Part shown: positions 10,653 through 19,594 of the stretch, one piece after another | How the letters are laid out: every line of letters starts with the position of its first letter | How positions within the stretch are numbered: the stretch's first letter is position 1 | Assembly: GCA_001314705.1 (NCBI GenBank) | Contig: LJSU01000009.1 | Coordinates: 276,968 to 340,967, forward strand | Direction: 5' to 3' | DNA: 64,000 nucleotides | Source of the DNA: Rhodobacteraceae bacterium HLUCCO07 | GTDB lineage: Bacteria; Pseudomonadota; Alphaproteobacteria; Rhodobacterales; Rhodobacteraceae | Notes under the pieces: generated by a model | Database searches by the model: none | Seen by the model: only the letters and a program-made list of their open reading frames with translations | Told to the model about the DNA's origin: nothing | Made by a program: the position numbers and the translations under genes

Positions 10653-11254
10653 GATTCGACCCTTTGGCGAAACTCTTCGCGGCTCAGATGGTAGCGTGGA
10701 TCGATGAACTCCTCCGCGCGCCTGATCCAGCCGCCCTTGCCCCCGGCACGGCTGCGCGCGAACTTGCGCGACGCCGGGCGATTGTCGGCAAGCCGGAAAT
10801 AGTAGTTGCGGCGCGCGATCCCGTAACAATCGACGAAATGGTGCGGCGCGGCTTGCGCCGCGTCATGCGCCGCCCTGGCGGTGGCCGGTCCGATCACCCC
10901 GTCCACGGCAACCGCATGGCCCATCTGACGCAACAGGCGTTGCAGGATTTTCACGGCATTCGTACCGGCATTGACATACATGTCGAACACGCTGGGCCAG
11001 AGTGCCTCGGGCAACAGGTCGATCCGCGGACGCTCGAAATAATGCGCCACGAATATGTCCACGGCCTGCGCGCGCCCCAGGCGCCGGACATCGGCCACAT
11101 CCACGTCCCCATCCCTGTCGAGATCGAGGCCCAGCCGGCGCATGGTGTGGATGGTCACGCCATGGTTCGTGGCGCCACCGGGGTCGTCATCATCGCTGAC
11201 AAAGCCACCCTCGCGGGTCACGATCTCTTCGGCGATCTCTCGAACGGTACGCAT
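10643..11254 (-). CDS. Endolysin / N-acetylmuramidase, glycoside hydrolase family 108
   Basis: Peptidoglycan-degrading enzyme of 203 residues. The N-terminal GH108 signature is EGGFVSDDDDPGGATNHGVT, in which Glu of EGG is the expected catalytic residue. The C-terminal half contains a peptidoglycan-binding type 3 pattern (AVDGVIGPATARAA). No signal peptide is visible, as expected for a holin-dependent lysin. An insertion DLDRDGDVDVADVRRL resembles a calcium-binding loop. A GAGG-type SD precedes the ATG. The gene lies 59 bases after ccmE and overlaps the holin gene, so the two form a lysis pair. Confidence 0.85.
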   Translation of the reverse strand: MRTVREIAEEIVTREGGFVSDDDDPGGATNHGVTIHTMRRLGLDLDRDGDVDVADVRRLGRAQAVDIFVAHYFERPRIDLLPEALWPSVFDMYVNAGTNAVKILQRLLRQMGHAVAVDGVIGPATARAAHDAAQAAPHHFVDCYGIARRNYYFRLADNRPASRKFARSRAGGKGGWIRRAEEFIDPRYHLSREEFRQRVESWD

Positions 11255-11313
11255 TTTTCTGACCTCTCACCGGTTTCGGCAAGAAGCCTGCTGGCAACGG
11301 GTTAACGCCGCTT

Positions 11314-11760
11314 TTAGCTATCGTTCGGTTCCTGATAGACACCCTGCTCCTTCAGGGCGTCGACCACTTCGCGAGGCATGTAGGTCTCGTCATGCTTGGC
11401 AAGGATCTCCGAGGCCTGGAACTCGCCCTTCACATAGCGACCGGTCCCGACCATGCCCTGGTTCTCGGCAAAGAGATCCGGCAAGACCCCGGCATAGGTC
11501 ACCCGGATCGTTTCCCCGCCATCGGTGACGTTGAAACTCACCCGTTCCCCCTGGCCACGCACGATGCTGCCCTCCTCGACCAACCCGCCGATGCGGATGG
11601 TCTCGGTCTCCGCGGGCGGTTCCATCATCACCTGCGTGGGCGACATGAAGAAGTTGATGCCATCACGCATCGCATAACCGATCAATCCGGTGGATATGAC
11701 CAGGGCAACGGCGGCCAGCAAAATCACCTGCACACGGCGTTTCTTCTTCAGGCCCTTCAT
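11314..11760 (-). CDS. ccmE: Cytochrome c maturation heme chaperone CcmE
   Basis: Periplasmic heme chaperone that carries heme covalently to the lyase. The 148-residue protein has a basic N-terminus, one transmembrane anchor (about residues 11-31), an OB-fold beta barrel, and the heme-binding motif AKHDETYMP with His123 and Tyr127. It is separated from argC by 24 bases on the same strand and is followed by the endolysin/holin pair before ccmF. Confidence 0.96.
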   Translation of the reverse strand: MKGLKKKRRVQVILLAAVALVISTGLIGYAMRDGINFFMSPTQVMMEPPAETETIRIGGLVEEGSIVRGQGERVSFNVTDGGETIRVTYAGVLPDLFAENQGMVGTGRYVKGEFQASEILAKHDETYMPREVVDALKEQGVYQEPNDS

Positions 11761-11784
11761 GGTTCAACCTCGCTCGTGATCCCG

Positions 11785-12813
11785 TCAAGGGAAACAGGGG
11801 GCCAACATCAGCCCTTGTGTCTCTTCCAGACCTAGCATCAGATTGGCATTCTGCAAGGCCTGTCCGCTGCTACCTTTTGTCAGGTTATCCAGCGCCGCGA
11901 CCACGATCGCCCGGCCCGCGATACGGTCTCCGGTCACACCGACATGACAGAAATTGCTGCCGCGGACATGGTGCGTGCTGGGCGTCTCGCCAAAGGGCAG
12001 GACCGTGACAAAAGGTTCTGCATCATATGCAGCTGCCAGAACCTCATGCACCTGCCGGGCATCGCCACTCACATACCCCGTTGCCAGTATCCCGCGATTG
12101 GCCGGAATCAGGTGCGGCGTGAACTGGATCTTCACCTCACGTCCCGCGAGCCTTGAAAACTCCTGGTCGAACTCTCCCAGGTGGCGATGGGTGCCGCCCA
12201 CGGCATAAGCGTTGTAACCCTCGGACATCTCGGCATGAAGCAGGTTTTCCCTGAGGCTCCGCCCGGCCCCCGACACCGCGCATTTGAGATCGAGAATGAT
12301 ATCGTCGAGCCCGATCACGTCCGCCGCGATCAACGGGCGCAGCATGTATTGCCCCGTCGCGGCATTGCAGCCCGTGCCCGCCACCAGCCGCGCCTTGCGG
12401 ATCTCGTCACGGTAAAACTCGGTCAGGCCATAAACCGCTTCCTTCTGCATCTCGACGGCGCCATGCGGATTGCCATACCACTTTTCATACGCCTCCGGAT
12501 CACGGAGCCGGAAATCCGCGCTCAGATCGACGATCCGCAGGCTCTTGGGCAGGCCCGATATCACCTCCTGGCTGGTCTTGTGCGGCAAGGCGCAGAAACA
12601 CAGGTCGATCCCGTCAAAGTCGATCTCGTCGAAACCGACCATGTCGGGCAGATCGAGATGGCGCAGATGCGGAAACACCTGCGCGAGGCTCTGCCCGGCC
12701 TTGGAATGCGCGCCGAGGGCCGCAACTTCCATGCCGCCATGGGTCGCGATCAGCCGGATCAGCTCGGCCCCGGTATAGCCCGAGGCGCCCAGGATGGCGA
12801 TTTTATGGGTCAT
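11785..12813 (-). CDS. argC: N-acetyl-gamma-glutamyl-phosphate reductase
   Basis: Third step of arginine synthesis: NADPH-dependent reduction of N-acetylglutamyl phosphate to the semialdehyde. The 342-residue protein opens with the Rossmann motif [15 protein letters not shown] and has the catalytic Cys149 in [13 protein letters not shown]. The [13 protein letters not shown] segment near the C-terminus is also typical of the family. It begins 55 bases downstream of murI and continues into ccmE, so amino-acid and cytochrome genes may share a transcript. Confidence 0.96.
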   Translation of the reverse strand: MTHKIAILGASGYTGAELIRLIATHGGMEVAALGAHSKAGQSLAQVFPHLRHLDLPDMVGFDEIDFDGIDLCFCALPHKTSQEVISGLPKSLRIVDLSADFRLRDPEAYEKWYGNPHGAVEMQKEAVYGLTEFYRDEIRKARLVAGTGCNAATGQYMLRPLIAADVIGLDDIILDLKCAVSGAGRSLRENLLHAEMSEGYNAYAVGGTHRHLGEFDQEFSRLAGREVKIQFTPHLIPANRGILATGYVSGDARQVHEVLAAAYDAEPFVTVLPFGETPSTHHVRGSNFCHVGVTGDRIAGRAIVVAALDNLTKGSSGQALQNANLMLGLEETQGLMLAPCFP

Positions 12814-12868
12814 GACAAACCCCTTTTCATGTTGTCTGGTGATGTTGTGACGAAAAAGCGTGGAAGGC

Positions 12869-13681
12869 TCAAGCGGCCTCGAACTCGATTCGTCGTCGCA
12901 GGAACTGCGTGGCGCGGCTGCTCACGGTTTTCGGATCGCCCGTGGTCAGGAACCGTGCACCCCCGCCCTGTCCGAGCATGTCGGGATGGCGCGCGATGTA
13001 ATCGGCAAGGCTCTCGGCCACCAGGCTGGCCTGGCTGAACACCCTGACCCCGGGGCCAAGCGCCGCCTGGAATTCCTTTTCCAGCAGCGGGTAATGCGTG
13101 CAGCCCAGCACCGCCGCCTGCGGATCGGGCATCTTGCGCCTGAGCGCATCGACATGGGATCTGACCAGCGCCTCGGCGAGGATCATGTCACCTTCCTCGA
13201 TCGCGTCCACGAGCCCGCCACAGGCCTGCGTCTCGACATCCACACCGATGGCGCGAAAGGCCAGTTCGCGCTGAAACGCGCGGCTCGACACGGTGGTCGG
13301 CGTGGCGAAAAGCGCCACGTTGCTGACCGCGACCTCGCGCGGCGGGGAATTGTCGCCCCATTGCCGCTCGGTCAGCGCCTCGATCAGCGGCACGAAGACC
13401 CCGAGCACCCGCTTGTCGCGCGGAACCCAGTTTTCCTGCATCCGCCGCAGGGCCGCGGCGCTGGCGGTGTTGCAGGCCAGGATGACAAGGTCACACCCCT
13501 CGGCCCAAAGCCGCTCGACCGCCTCGCAGGTCAGTTGATAGATGTCATCGGGATCGCGCACGCCATAAGGAGCATGGGCATTGTCGGCCATGTAGACGAA
13601 AGGCACATCCGGCAGCCGCTTGGTCACCGCGTCCCAGACCGTCAGGCCACCCAGCCCGCTGTCGAATATCCCTATTGCCAT
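12869..13681 (-). CDS. murI: Glutamate racemase
   Basis: Makes D-glutamate for peptidoglycan. The start at 13681 gives 270 residues and begins at the conserved [15 protein letters not shown]; a GTG-type extension to 13732 overlaps the upstream gene and is not needed. The two catalytic cysteines are Cys70 in LACNTASA and Cys193 in LGCTHYPLL. The upstream acyltransferase gene ends 14 bases before it, and argC follows. Confidence 0.95.
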   Translation of the reverse strand: MAIGIFDSGLGGLTVWDAVTKRLPDVPFVYMADNAHAPYGVRDPDDIYQLTCEAVERLWAEGCDLVILACNTASAAALRRMQENWVPRDKRVLGVFVPLIEALTERQWGDNSPPREVAVSNVALFATPTTVSSRAFQRELAFRAIGVDVETQACGGLVDAIEEGDMILAEALVRSHVDALRRKMPDPQAAVLGCTHYPLLEKEFQAALGPGVRVFSQASLVAESLADYIARHPDMLGQGGGARFLTTGDPKTVSSRATQFLRRRIEFEAA

Positions 13682-13695
13682 CTGCCCTGCCCGGG

Positions 13696-14571
13696 TTACG
13701 CGCGATAATTCTCTTCGAATTCGAACCCGCATTCGGACGAATCCAGCGGCCTCGGGGACAGGTCATAGGTGGATTTGCGCAGGAAATCCATCATTGCTTT
13801 GGCATCCCTGGCACGCCCGTCGAGAGCGTTTCGGCAAATCGGTTTGCCGATCACCACATCCACATCCGTGTCCACCCGCGCGCGGAACTCCTTGATCAGA
13901 AGCCCCATGCGCAGCGTGTAATGCAGGTGGCTGGCCAGTTGGAAAAGCCGGCTGGTCGAACCGTCGAAGAATATCGGCACGACCGTGGCGTTGGACTTGG
14001 CGACCATGCGCGCGGTAAAGGCCCGCCAACCGGGGTCGAGCGGTCGCGAAAACGGCCGCGCGGCGGTGCTCACCGTGCCGCCCGGGAAAACCCCGATCGC
14101 ACCGCCCTGATCGAGATAGCGCAGCGCTTCCTTTCGCGTCTCGAGGTTGAGCTGGATCGCCTCCCTGGTCCCGTCAAAGGAAATCGGCAGGATCACCCGG
14201 TTGAGGTCTTCGGCCTTGCAAAAGACATGGTGCGCGAGGATTCGGAAATTGCCGCGCGCACGGTTCAGGATGTGCCCCATCATGAGCCCGTCGAGAATCC
14301 CGTAAGGATGATTGGCGATCAGGATCAACGGCCCGTTCGCCGGGATATTGGCAAGACTTCCCTCCACCACGTTGAGCCGAAGGTTGTAACGCTCGACGAT
14401 CACGTCCCAGAAATCCCGCCCCGAGGAGATCTCGCATTCATAGCCCTGCGCACGCCGGATGAGACCGATCCGCCCGGTGACATTCTCCATGATCCGGATC
14501 AGGGCGCGCCCGGCACGTGTCTCGGCAGAATGCGCATAGGAAATGTCACGGGCAATGTCGCGCTGTCTCAT
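13696..14571 (-). CDS. Lysophospholipid acyltransferase family protein (PlsC-like)
   Basis: Predicted membrane-associated acyltransferase of glycerolipid or related lipid synthesis, 291 residues. The acyltransferase block is [10 protein letters not shown] (His and Asp spaced by five residues, one more than the classical HX4D), followed by a [10 protein letters not shown] motif matching the family's EGT-like block. An ornithine-lipid or lysophosphatidate substrate cannot be told from sequence. It uses ATG at 14571, directly after an in-frame GTG at 14574. It precedes murI by 14 bases, so the two are probably co-transcribed. Confidence 0.8.
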   Translation of the reverse strand: MRQRDIARDISYAHSAETRAGRALIRIMENVTGRIGLIRRAQGYECEISSGRDFWDVIVERYNLRLNVVEGSLANIPANGPLILIANHPYGILDGLMMGHILNRARGNFRILAHHVFCKAEDLNRVILPISFDGTREAIQLNLETRKEALRYLDQGGAIGVFPGGTVSTAARPFSRPLDPGWRAFTARMVAKSNATVVPIFFDGSTSRLFQLASHLHYTLRMGLLIKEFRARVDTDVDVVIGKPICRNALDGRARDAKAMMDFLRKSTYDLSPRPLDSSECGFEFEENYRA

Positions 14572-14715
14572 CACTCGACTCGGCTTGAGCGGGTTCGGTT
14601 CGGGCCGCCACGCTCATGGCGGCGGCCGGGGCAGGATACGAACCGACCATGACAGTTTCATGTCGCCGGGCCATGTCATGGCCCCCTGCCCGCGCGGCGC
14701 AGTTGCCCGGCCCTG

Positions 14716-17700
14716 TTATTCCGCCGCCTGCACGGCGCGTTCGGGCGCGCCATTCAGCAGCCCCAGGATCTCCTCGCGCCGCTGCGCCGCCTTCTCGGCA
14801 TTCGCCGCCTTGACCGGCCCGAACCCGCGCACCTTGAGCGGCAATTCCGCAAGCTCCGCGATCAGGTCACGGTTTGACCCGTCCACCCGGGGCAGCCACT
14901 CGGCCATGTCGGCCTCGTATTGCGCGATCATCGCACGTTCCGCCTTGCGTTCCTCGCTGCGCCCGAACGGGTCGAGCGCCGTGCCGCGCAGACGCTTCAT
15001 GCCCGCCAGCAATCTGAACCACTTCACCATGCCGGGCCCGAATTCACGCTTGATCGGTCGCCCGTCCGATCCTTCTTTCGACAGGATCGGCGGCGCGAGG
15101 TGGAAGGACACCTTGAAATCGCCGTCAAACTCCGACTTGGCTTTCTCCAGCGTGCTCAGGTGAAGCCGCGCAACCTCGTATTCGTCCTTGTAGGCCAGAA
15201 CCTTGTGATATCCCTTCGCAACCGCTTCCTTGAGGCGTGCATCCTCCACGCCATCGACCAGTCTGCGATAGCGCTTGGCCAGCCGGTTGCTCTGATAGGC
15301 CCTGAGATGTTCGGCCCGAAACGCGATGCGCTCCTCCAGTGTCTTGGGCTTGTCGACGACATCCGGGCTCAGCAGTTTCTCAACCTCCTGCGGGTGCAGA
15401 ACCGCCCAACGCCCGATATCGAACGCCCTGAGGTTGCCCTCGATCGCAGTGCCGTTGAGGCGGATCGCATCGGTGATCGCCTCGCGGCTCACCGGGATGA
15501 GCCCCATCTGCCACGCTCCGCCGAACACCATCATGTTGGAAAAGATGCTGTCGCCCAGCGTGACCCGCGCCAGGTCCGAAGCGTCGAACAGGCTCAGACG
15601 CTCGCGCAGCCGCGCCTGCAACTGCACTTCCAGCCGATCCACCGGGATGCGGAACTCGGTGTCTCGGGCAAAATCGCCGGTGATGATCTCGTGGCTGTTG
15701 ATCACCGCCCCGGTGCGCCCCGTGCTGGTCAGGCCCAGCGTCTTGGCCCCGGCACTGACCACCAGGTCGCCGCCAATGAGCGCGTGCGCCTCGCCCGTGG
15801 CCACGCGCACCGCGTTGATGTCACCGGGCGCGTTCGCGATGCGCACGTGGATATGCACCGCGCCACCTTTCTGCGCCAGCCCGGCCATTTCCATCATGCC
15901 CGCGCCCAGCCCGTCGATCTGCGCCGCCTGCGCCAGAACAGCGCCGATGGTCACGACCCCGGTGCCACCGACCCCGGTGATCACCACGTTATGGGTGCCG
16001 TCGATCGCGGGCAGCTCCGGCTCGGGCAGGTCCGGCAGATCGAGCTCGGTCGTCGCCTCTTTCCTGACCTTGGCCCCTTCGAGCGTCACGAAACTCGGAC
16101 AGAACCCCTTGAGACACGAGAAATCCTTGTTGCACGAAGACTGGTCGATCGCGCGCTTGCGGCCCAGCTCGGTCTCGACCGGGACGATCGAGACGCAATT
16201 CGACTGCACCCCGCAATCGCCGCAGCCCTCGCAGACATCGGTGTTGATGAACACCCGCTTGTCGATATCGGGAAAGGTGCCGCGCTTGCGGCGGCGGCGT
16301 TTCTCGGCAGCACAGGTCTGGATGTAAAGAATGGCCGATACACCCTTGTATTCACGGAACTTCTCTTGCACCGCATCGAGATCCGCGCGCTCGTGTTTCT
16401 CGATCCCGGCCGGGAACTCCGAGAAATCCACATCCTCTTTCTGGTCATACACGACGGCCACATGCTCGATCCCGAATGCCTTCAATTCGCGCGCGATCTG
16501 ATGCGCCGAGAGTCCGCCCTCGTGGGTCTGCCCGCCGGTCATGGCCACGGCATCGTTGTAGAGGATCTTGTAGGTGATGTTCACACCACTCGCGACGGCC
16601 GCGCGGATGGCCTGAAGGCCCGAATGGTTATAGGTGCCGTCGCCCAGGTTCTGGAACACGTGGTCGCGCGTCGAAAACGGCGCCTCGCCGATCCAGTTGG
16701 CGCCCTCGCCGCCCATATGGGTGTATCCCAGCGTCTCGCGATCCATCCATTGCGCCATGAAATGACAGCCGATCCCGGCATAGGCCCGGCTGCCCTCGGG
16801 CACCTTGGTCGAGGTATTGTGCGGACAGCCCGAGCAGAAATAGGCAAGGCGCGTGGTGATTTCCTCGGCATTGTCGGCGCGCCTGGCTTCGTCCAGCTCG
16901 CTCAGCCCGGCCTTGATGCCATCCGTGGCGCGGCCTTCCTCGATCAGGATCTTGCCCAGCTTCTCGGCCACCATGACGGGATCGAGCGCCCAGCGGGTCG
17001 GGAACAGCTCTTCCCCGAACTGGCCCTTTTTCCAGCCATAGACCCGCCGCCCCTTGCGGTTGTCGAAAATCGCTTCCTTGATCTGCACCTCGAGGAGCTT
17101 GCGCTTTTCCTCGACCACGATGATCAGGTCGAGCCCCTCGGCCCATTCGTTGAACCCCTTCATGTCCAGCGGCCAGACCTGGCCCACCTTGTAGGTGGTG
17201 ATACCCAGCCGTTCGGCCTCGGCCTCGTCGATCCCCAGAAGCCCGAGCGCATGTTCGAGGTCGAGCCAGTTCTTGCCATGGCTCACCAGCCCGATCTTCG
17301 CGCCCGGCTTGCCCCAGATGCGCTTGTCGATCTTGTTGGCATAGGCGAAGGCCTCTGCCGCAAAGCGCTTGTGGTCGAGCAGCCGCGCCTCCTGGTCGAT
17401 CCGGTCATCAACCAGCCGGATATTCAGCCCGCCCTCGGGCATGGCGAATTCCGGCAGGGCAATCTGAACGCGATCGGGCCGGCCGTCCACCACCGCGGTC
17501 GCCTCGACCGTGTCCTTCATCGTCTTGAGACCGACCCAGACCCCGGCAAAGCGCGACAGCGCGATCCCGTATATCCCGTAGTCGAGAATCTCCTGCACAC
17601 CGGCCGGGCTCACCACCGGCATGTAGACATCGACCAGTGCCCATTCGCTCTGGTGCAGCACGGTCGAGGATTCGCCAGTGTGATCGTCACCCATCGCCAT

Positions 17701-18123
17701 CAGAACCCCGCCATGCGGGCTGGTGCCGGCCATGTTGGCATGGCGCATCACGTCGCCGGTGCGATCGACCCCCGGCCCCTTGCCGTACCAGAGGCCGAAA
17801 ACACCGTCGAACTTGCCCTCGCCGCGCAATTCCGCCTGCTGGCTGCCCCATAACGCCGTCGCGGCCAGATCCTCGTTCAGCCCCGGCTCGAACTTGATGT
17901 CATGTTCGGTCAGTATGGACTGCGCACGCGCCATCTGAAGATCGACCGCCCCGAGCGGCGATCCGCGATAGCCCGTGACATACCCGGCAGTGTTCAGGCC
18001 CGCCTGCATGTCGCGTTGCTTCTGCGCCAGCATCAGCCGCACAAGCGCCTGTGTCCCGTTCAAGAGAACCTGCGACTTTTCAAGGTCGTACCTGTCCTGC
18101 AATGTCACCTGTTGCTTGCTCAT
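14716..18123 (-). CDS. Indolepyruvate:ferredoxin oxidoreductase, fused alpha-gamma form
   Basis: Oxidatively decarboxylates aryl- or branched 2-oxo acids to acyl-CoA with thiamine diphosphate and ferredoxin. The 1135-residue polypeptide joins all parts: an N-terminal pyrimidine-binding domain (GYRGSPLGAVD), a thiamine-diphosphate-binding domain containing CSGCPHNTS and GIGCHFM, cysteine clusters CEGCGDCGVQSNC and CNKDFSCLKGFC for iron-sulfur centres, and the gamma domain (TGVGGTGVVTIGAVLAQAA). It is the largest gene in the window and is divergent from a LysR gene across a palindromic promoter, which suggests local control. The exact substrate is not certain. Confidence 0.9.
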   Translation of the reverse strand: MSKQQVTLQDRYDLEKSQVLLNGTQALVRLMLAQKQRDMQAGLNTAGYVTGYRGSPLGAVDLQMARAQSILTEHDIKFEPGLNEDLAATALWGSQQAELRGEGKFDGVFGLWYGKGPGVDRTGDVMRHANMAGTSPHGGVLMAMGDDHTGESSTVLHQSEWALVDVYMPVVSPAGVQEILDYGIYGIALSRFAGVWVGLKTMKDTVEATAVVDGRPDRVQIALPEFAMPEGGLNIRLVDDRIDQEARLLDHKRFAAEAFAYANKIDKRIWGKPGAKIGLVSHGKNWLDLEHALGLLGIDEAEAERLGITTYKVGQVWPLDMKGFNEWAEGLDLIIVVEEKRKLLEVQIKEAIFDNRKGRRVYGWKKGQFGEELFPTRWALDPVMVAEKLGKILIEEGRATDGIKAGLSELDEARRADNAEEITTRLAYFCSGCPHNTSTKVPEGSRAYAGIGCHFMAQWMDRETLGYTHMGGEGANWIGEAPFSTRDHVFQNLGDGTYNHSGLQAIRAAVASGVNITYKILYNDAVAMTGGQTHEGGLSAHQIARELKAFGIEHVAVVYDQKEDVDFSEFPAGIEKHERADLDAVQEKFREYKGVSAILYIQTCAAEKRRRRKRGTFPDIDKRVFINTDVCEGCGDCGVQSNCVSIVPVETELGRKRAIDQSSCNKDFSCLKGFCPSFVTLEGAKVRKEATTELDLPDLPEPELPAIDGTHNVVITGVGGTGVVTIGAVLAQAAQIDGLGAGMMEMAGLAQKGGAVHIHVRIANAPGDINAVRVATGEAHALIGGDLVVSAGAKTLGLTSTGRTGAVINSHEIITGDFARDTEFRIPVDRLEVQLQARLRERLSLFDASDLARVTLGDSIFSNMMVFGGAWQMGLIPVSREAITDAIRLNGTAIEGNLRAFDIGRWAVLHPQEVEKLLSPDVVDKPKTLEERIAFRAEHLRAYQSNRLAKRYRRLVDGVEDARLKEAVAKGYHKVLAYKDEYEVARLHLSTLEKAKSEFDGDFKVSFHLAPPILSKEGSDGRPIKREFGPGMVKWFRLLAGMKRLRGTALDPFGRSEERKAERAMIAQYEADMAEWLPRVDGSNRDLIAELAELPLKVRGFGPVKAANAEKAAQRREEILGLLNGAPERAVQAAE

Positions 18124-18153
18124 CTCGCGCCTCCCGTCTCTTTCGTGCTGAAC

Positions 18154-18230
18154 TTGACGTCAACACCGCTCCATTCCGAAGCATATCCGAAGCATAAGCC
18201 TTATGTTAGGTCATAATATGTGACCTAACA
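18154..18230. promoter_or_regulatory. Palindrome-rich divergent promoter between oxidoreductase and lysR
   Basis: Four ordered elements lie in 77 bases: a perfect palindrome TTGACGTCAA (18154-18163); a tandem direct repeat of TCCGAAGCATA (18175-18185, 18186-18196); a 13-bp palindrome CATAAG-C-CTTATG (18193-18205); and a perfect 10-bp inverted repeat TGTTAGGTCA (18204-18213) / TGACCTAACA (18221-18230) with a 7-base AT-rich spacer. The last is the best operator candidate, possibly for the adjacent LysR protein, although such long symmetrical arms are unusual for a LysR T-N11-A site. Confidence 0.7.
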
Positions 18231-18330
18231 AAGGGAAAATTCCAATCGCCGCCCACGATTCTGTGAGGATAGGTCTGCCATTGCATGGCGTTTCATGCGA
18301 TTAAGGCTCAGGTTACGGAAAGTTGCGGAC

Positions 18331-19236
18331 ATGGATTGGGACAAACTCAGAATATTTCACGCGGTGGCCGACGCGGGATCGCTCACCCATGCCGGTGATG
18401 CGCTCCATCTGAGCCAGTCTGCGGTCTCCAGACAGATTCGTTCGCTCGAGGAGACCTTGAACACCACCCTCTTTCACCGCCATGCGCGCGGGCTGATTCT
18501 CACCGAACAGGGCGAGCTTCTGTTCGATGCGACCCGCGCGATGCTCAAGCGCCTCGACGCGGCCACCGCGCGCATACGCGACAGCGAGGACGAGGTTTTC
18601 GGCGAGTTGCGCGTGACCACGACCACCGGGTTCGGCACGCTCTGGCTCGCACCCCGCCTGACCGCCCTTTACGAGAAATACCCCGAACTCAAGATCGACC
18701 TCATGCTCGAAGAGCGTGTGCTCGACCTTCCCATGCGCGAGGCCGATGTCGCCATCCGCATGAAAGAGCCCTCACAGGCCGATCTGATCCGCAAACGGCT
18801 CATGAGCGTCCGGATGCGGCTCTACGCCTCGCCCGAGTATCTCGCCCGCGCGGGAACGCCGCAATCCCTCGACGATCTGAGCAGGCATCGCCTGATCTGT
18901 CAGAATGTCGGCGCCACCCAGGTCGGCGCGGGCGCCACGCTGGTCCAGGCGCTCTTGAGCAACGAGATCTCTTCGCTGCTGACCGTGAACAACTACTACG
19001 GTGTGCTTCAGGGCGTGCTGCATCATCTGGGGATCGGCGTCCTGCCCGATTACGTGATCCAGGAGTTTCCGAATCTGCAACAGGTTCTGCCCGAGGTCGA
19101 CTCGGGCGACATACCGGTCTTCCTCGCCTATCCCGAAGAGTTGCGACAATCCAAAAGGATCGCCGCATTCCGCGATTTCGTGCAGGAAGAGATCACGATC
19201 TATCGCAAACGCGTTAAAAATCAGGCGGCTGAGTAA
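18331..19236 (+). CDS. LysR-family transcriptional regulator
   Basis: DNA-binding regulator of 301 residues. The N-terminal winged helix-turn-helix is DKLRIFHAVADAGSLTHAGDALHLSQSAVSRQ (split here by description only: helix region residues about 4-35) followed by a substrate-binding domain with the RLMSVRMRLYASPEYL hinge region. The ATG at 18331 has a GGAAAG SD 10-15 bases upstream and gives the usual LysR N-terminus; an in-frame ATG at 18295 would add 12 residues. It is divergent from the oxidoreductase at 14.7-18.1 kb and is its likely regulator; the effector is unknown. Confidence 0.92.
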   Translation: MDWDKLRIFHAVADAGSLTHAGDALHLSQSAVSRQIRSLEETLNTTLFHRHARGLILTEQGELLFDATRAMLKRLDAATARIRDSEDEVFGELRVTTTTGFGTLWLAPRLTALYEKYPELKIDLMLEERVLDLPMREADVAIRMKEPSQADLIRKRLMSVRMRLYASPEYLARAGTPQSLDDLSRHRLICQNVGATQVGAGATLVQALLSNEISSLLTVNNYYGVLQGVLHHLGIGVLPDYVIQEFPNLQQVLPEVDSGDIPVFLAYPEELRQSKRIAAFRDFVQEEITIYRKRVKNQAAE

Positions 19237-19247
19237 CAGGTTAACCA

Positions 19248-19290
19248 GATATGCGCCTCCCGCATATCGGCCATGCTGCGGTCGCAGCAT
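19248..19290. other. Two stem-loops after lysR
   Basis: Stem GATATGCG (19248-19255) / CGCATATC (19261-19268) with loop CCTCC, then ATGCTGCG / CGCAGCAT (19273-19290) with a minimal loop. Neither has a T tract. They may protect or end the lysR transcript, or belong to the control of the small RNA that follows. Confidence 0.5.
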
Positions 19291-19298
19291 CATTGGGC

Positions 19299-19327
19299 TT
19301 GAACGTGCAGGATGCGCCACTTATTTG
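19299..19327 (+). promoter_or_regulatory. Predicted sigma-70 promoter of a small RNA
   Basis: TTGAAC (19299-19304), 17-base spacer, TATTTG (19322-19327). It would start transcription near 19334, just before a two-hairpin unit ending in a strong terminator. Prediction by eye only. Confidence 0.5.
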
Positions 19328-19333
19328 AACTTC

Positions 19334-19418
19334 TGACGGTGATGTTCGATGGTTATCGCATCACTTTCATACCTCCCTGTTGGACTTAGGCCGAGCTTAG
19401 TGCTCGGCCTTTTTTTTT
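19334..19418 (+). ncRNA. Probable trans-acting small RNA, alpha-r8/MmgR (suhB RNA)-like
   Basis: About 85 nt. Hairpin 1 spans 19339-19364: GTGATG pairs with CATCAC and the inner CGAT pairs with ATCG around a GGTT loop. A single-stranded linker follows with the core ACCTCCCTGTTGG (19371-19383). A terminator hairpin of 9 bp (19388-19410) with nine T ends it. This layout of hairpin, CCUCCC-containing linker and terminator is that of the alphaproteobacterial alpha-r8 family (MmgR of Sinorhizobium, Rfam suhB RNA), whose linker could pair with ribosome-binding sites. The family assignment is from memory of its architecture; existence of a small transcript is well supported by the structure. Confidence 0.65.
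19388..19418 (+). terminator. Rho-independent terminator (3' end of small RNA)
   Basis: AGGCCGAGC (19388-19396), loop TTAGT, GCTCGGCCT (19402-19410), and a run of nine T from 19410 to 19418. One of the strongest terminators in the window. Confidence 0.92.
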
Positions 19419-19546
19419 CGTGATGCCATTTGCACCCATTGGCCCCAACCGGTAGGGGGCAATGGGCCGCGAACGGGCCGTTTTGCCGCATTTTCGATCA
19501 CCCGGAATACGTCATGCGTCCGATGCGTCGCCACCCGACAACCAAA

Positions 19547-19572
19547 CGAAAAGGGCCACCCGAAGGCGGCCC
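19547..19572 (-). terminator. Rho-independent terminator of rplM-rpsI
   Basis: On the minus strand GGGCCGCC, TTCG tetraloop and GGTGGCCC (one G-U pair; 19553-19572) are followed by TTTT (19549-19552). It lies 22 bases after the rpsI stop. Confidence 0.85.
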
Positions 19573-19594
19573 TTTGCAAAAAACGTCGAAACGC

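Noticed and set aside
14575..14715. tRNA-like T-loop and a pairing GGCGGCGG/CCGCCGCC on the minus strand between the oxidoreductase and the acyltransferase genes
   Set aside because: The T stem has mismatches, and no D arm or anticodon arm can be folded. A 15-codon frame here was also not supported.
14920..17853. 977-codon plus-strand frame opposite the indolepyruvate oxidoreductase
   Set aside because: Low-complexity His/Arg/Asp composition without domains; the minus-strand gene shows all expected motifs.
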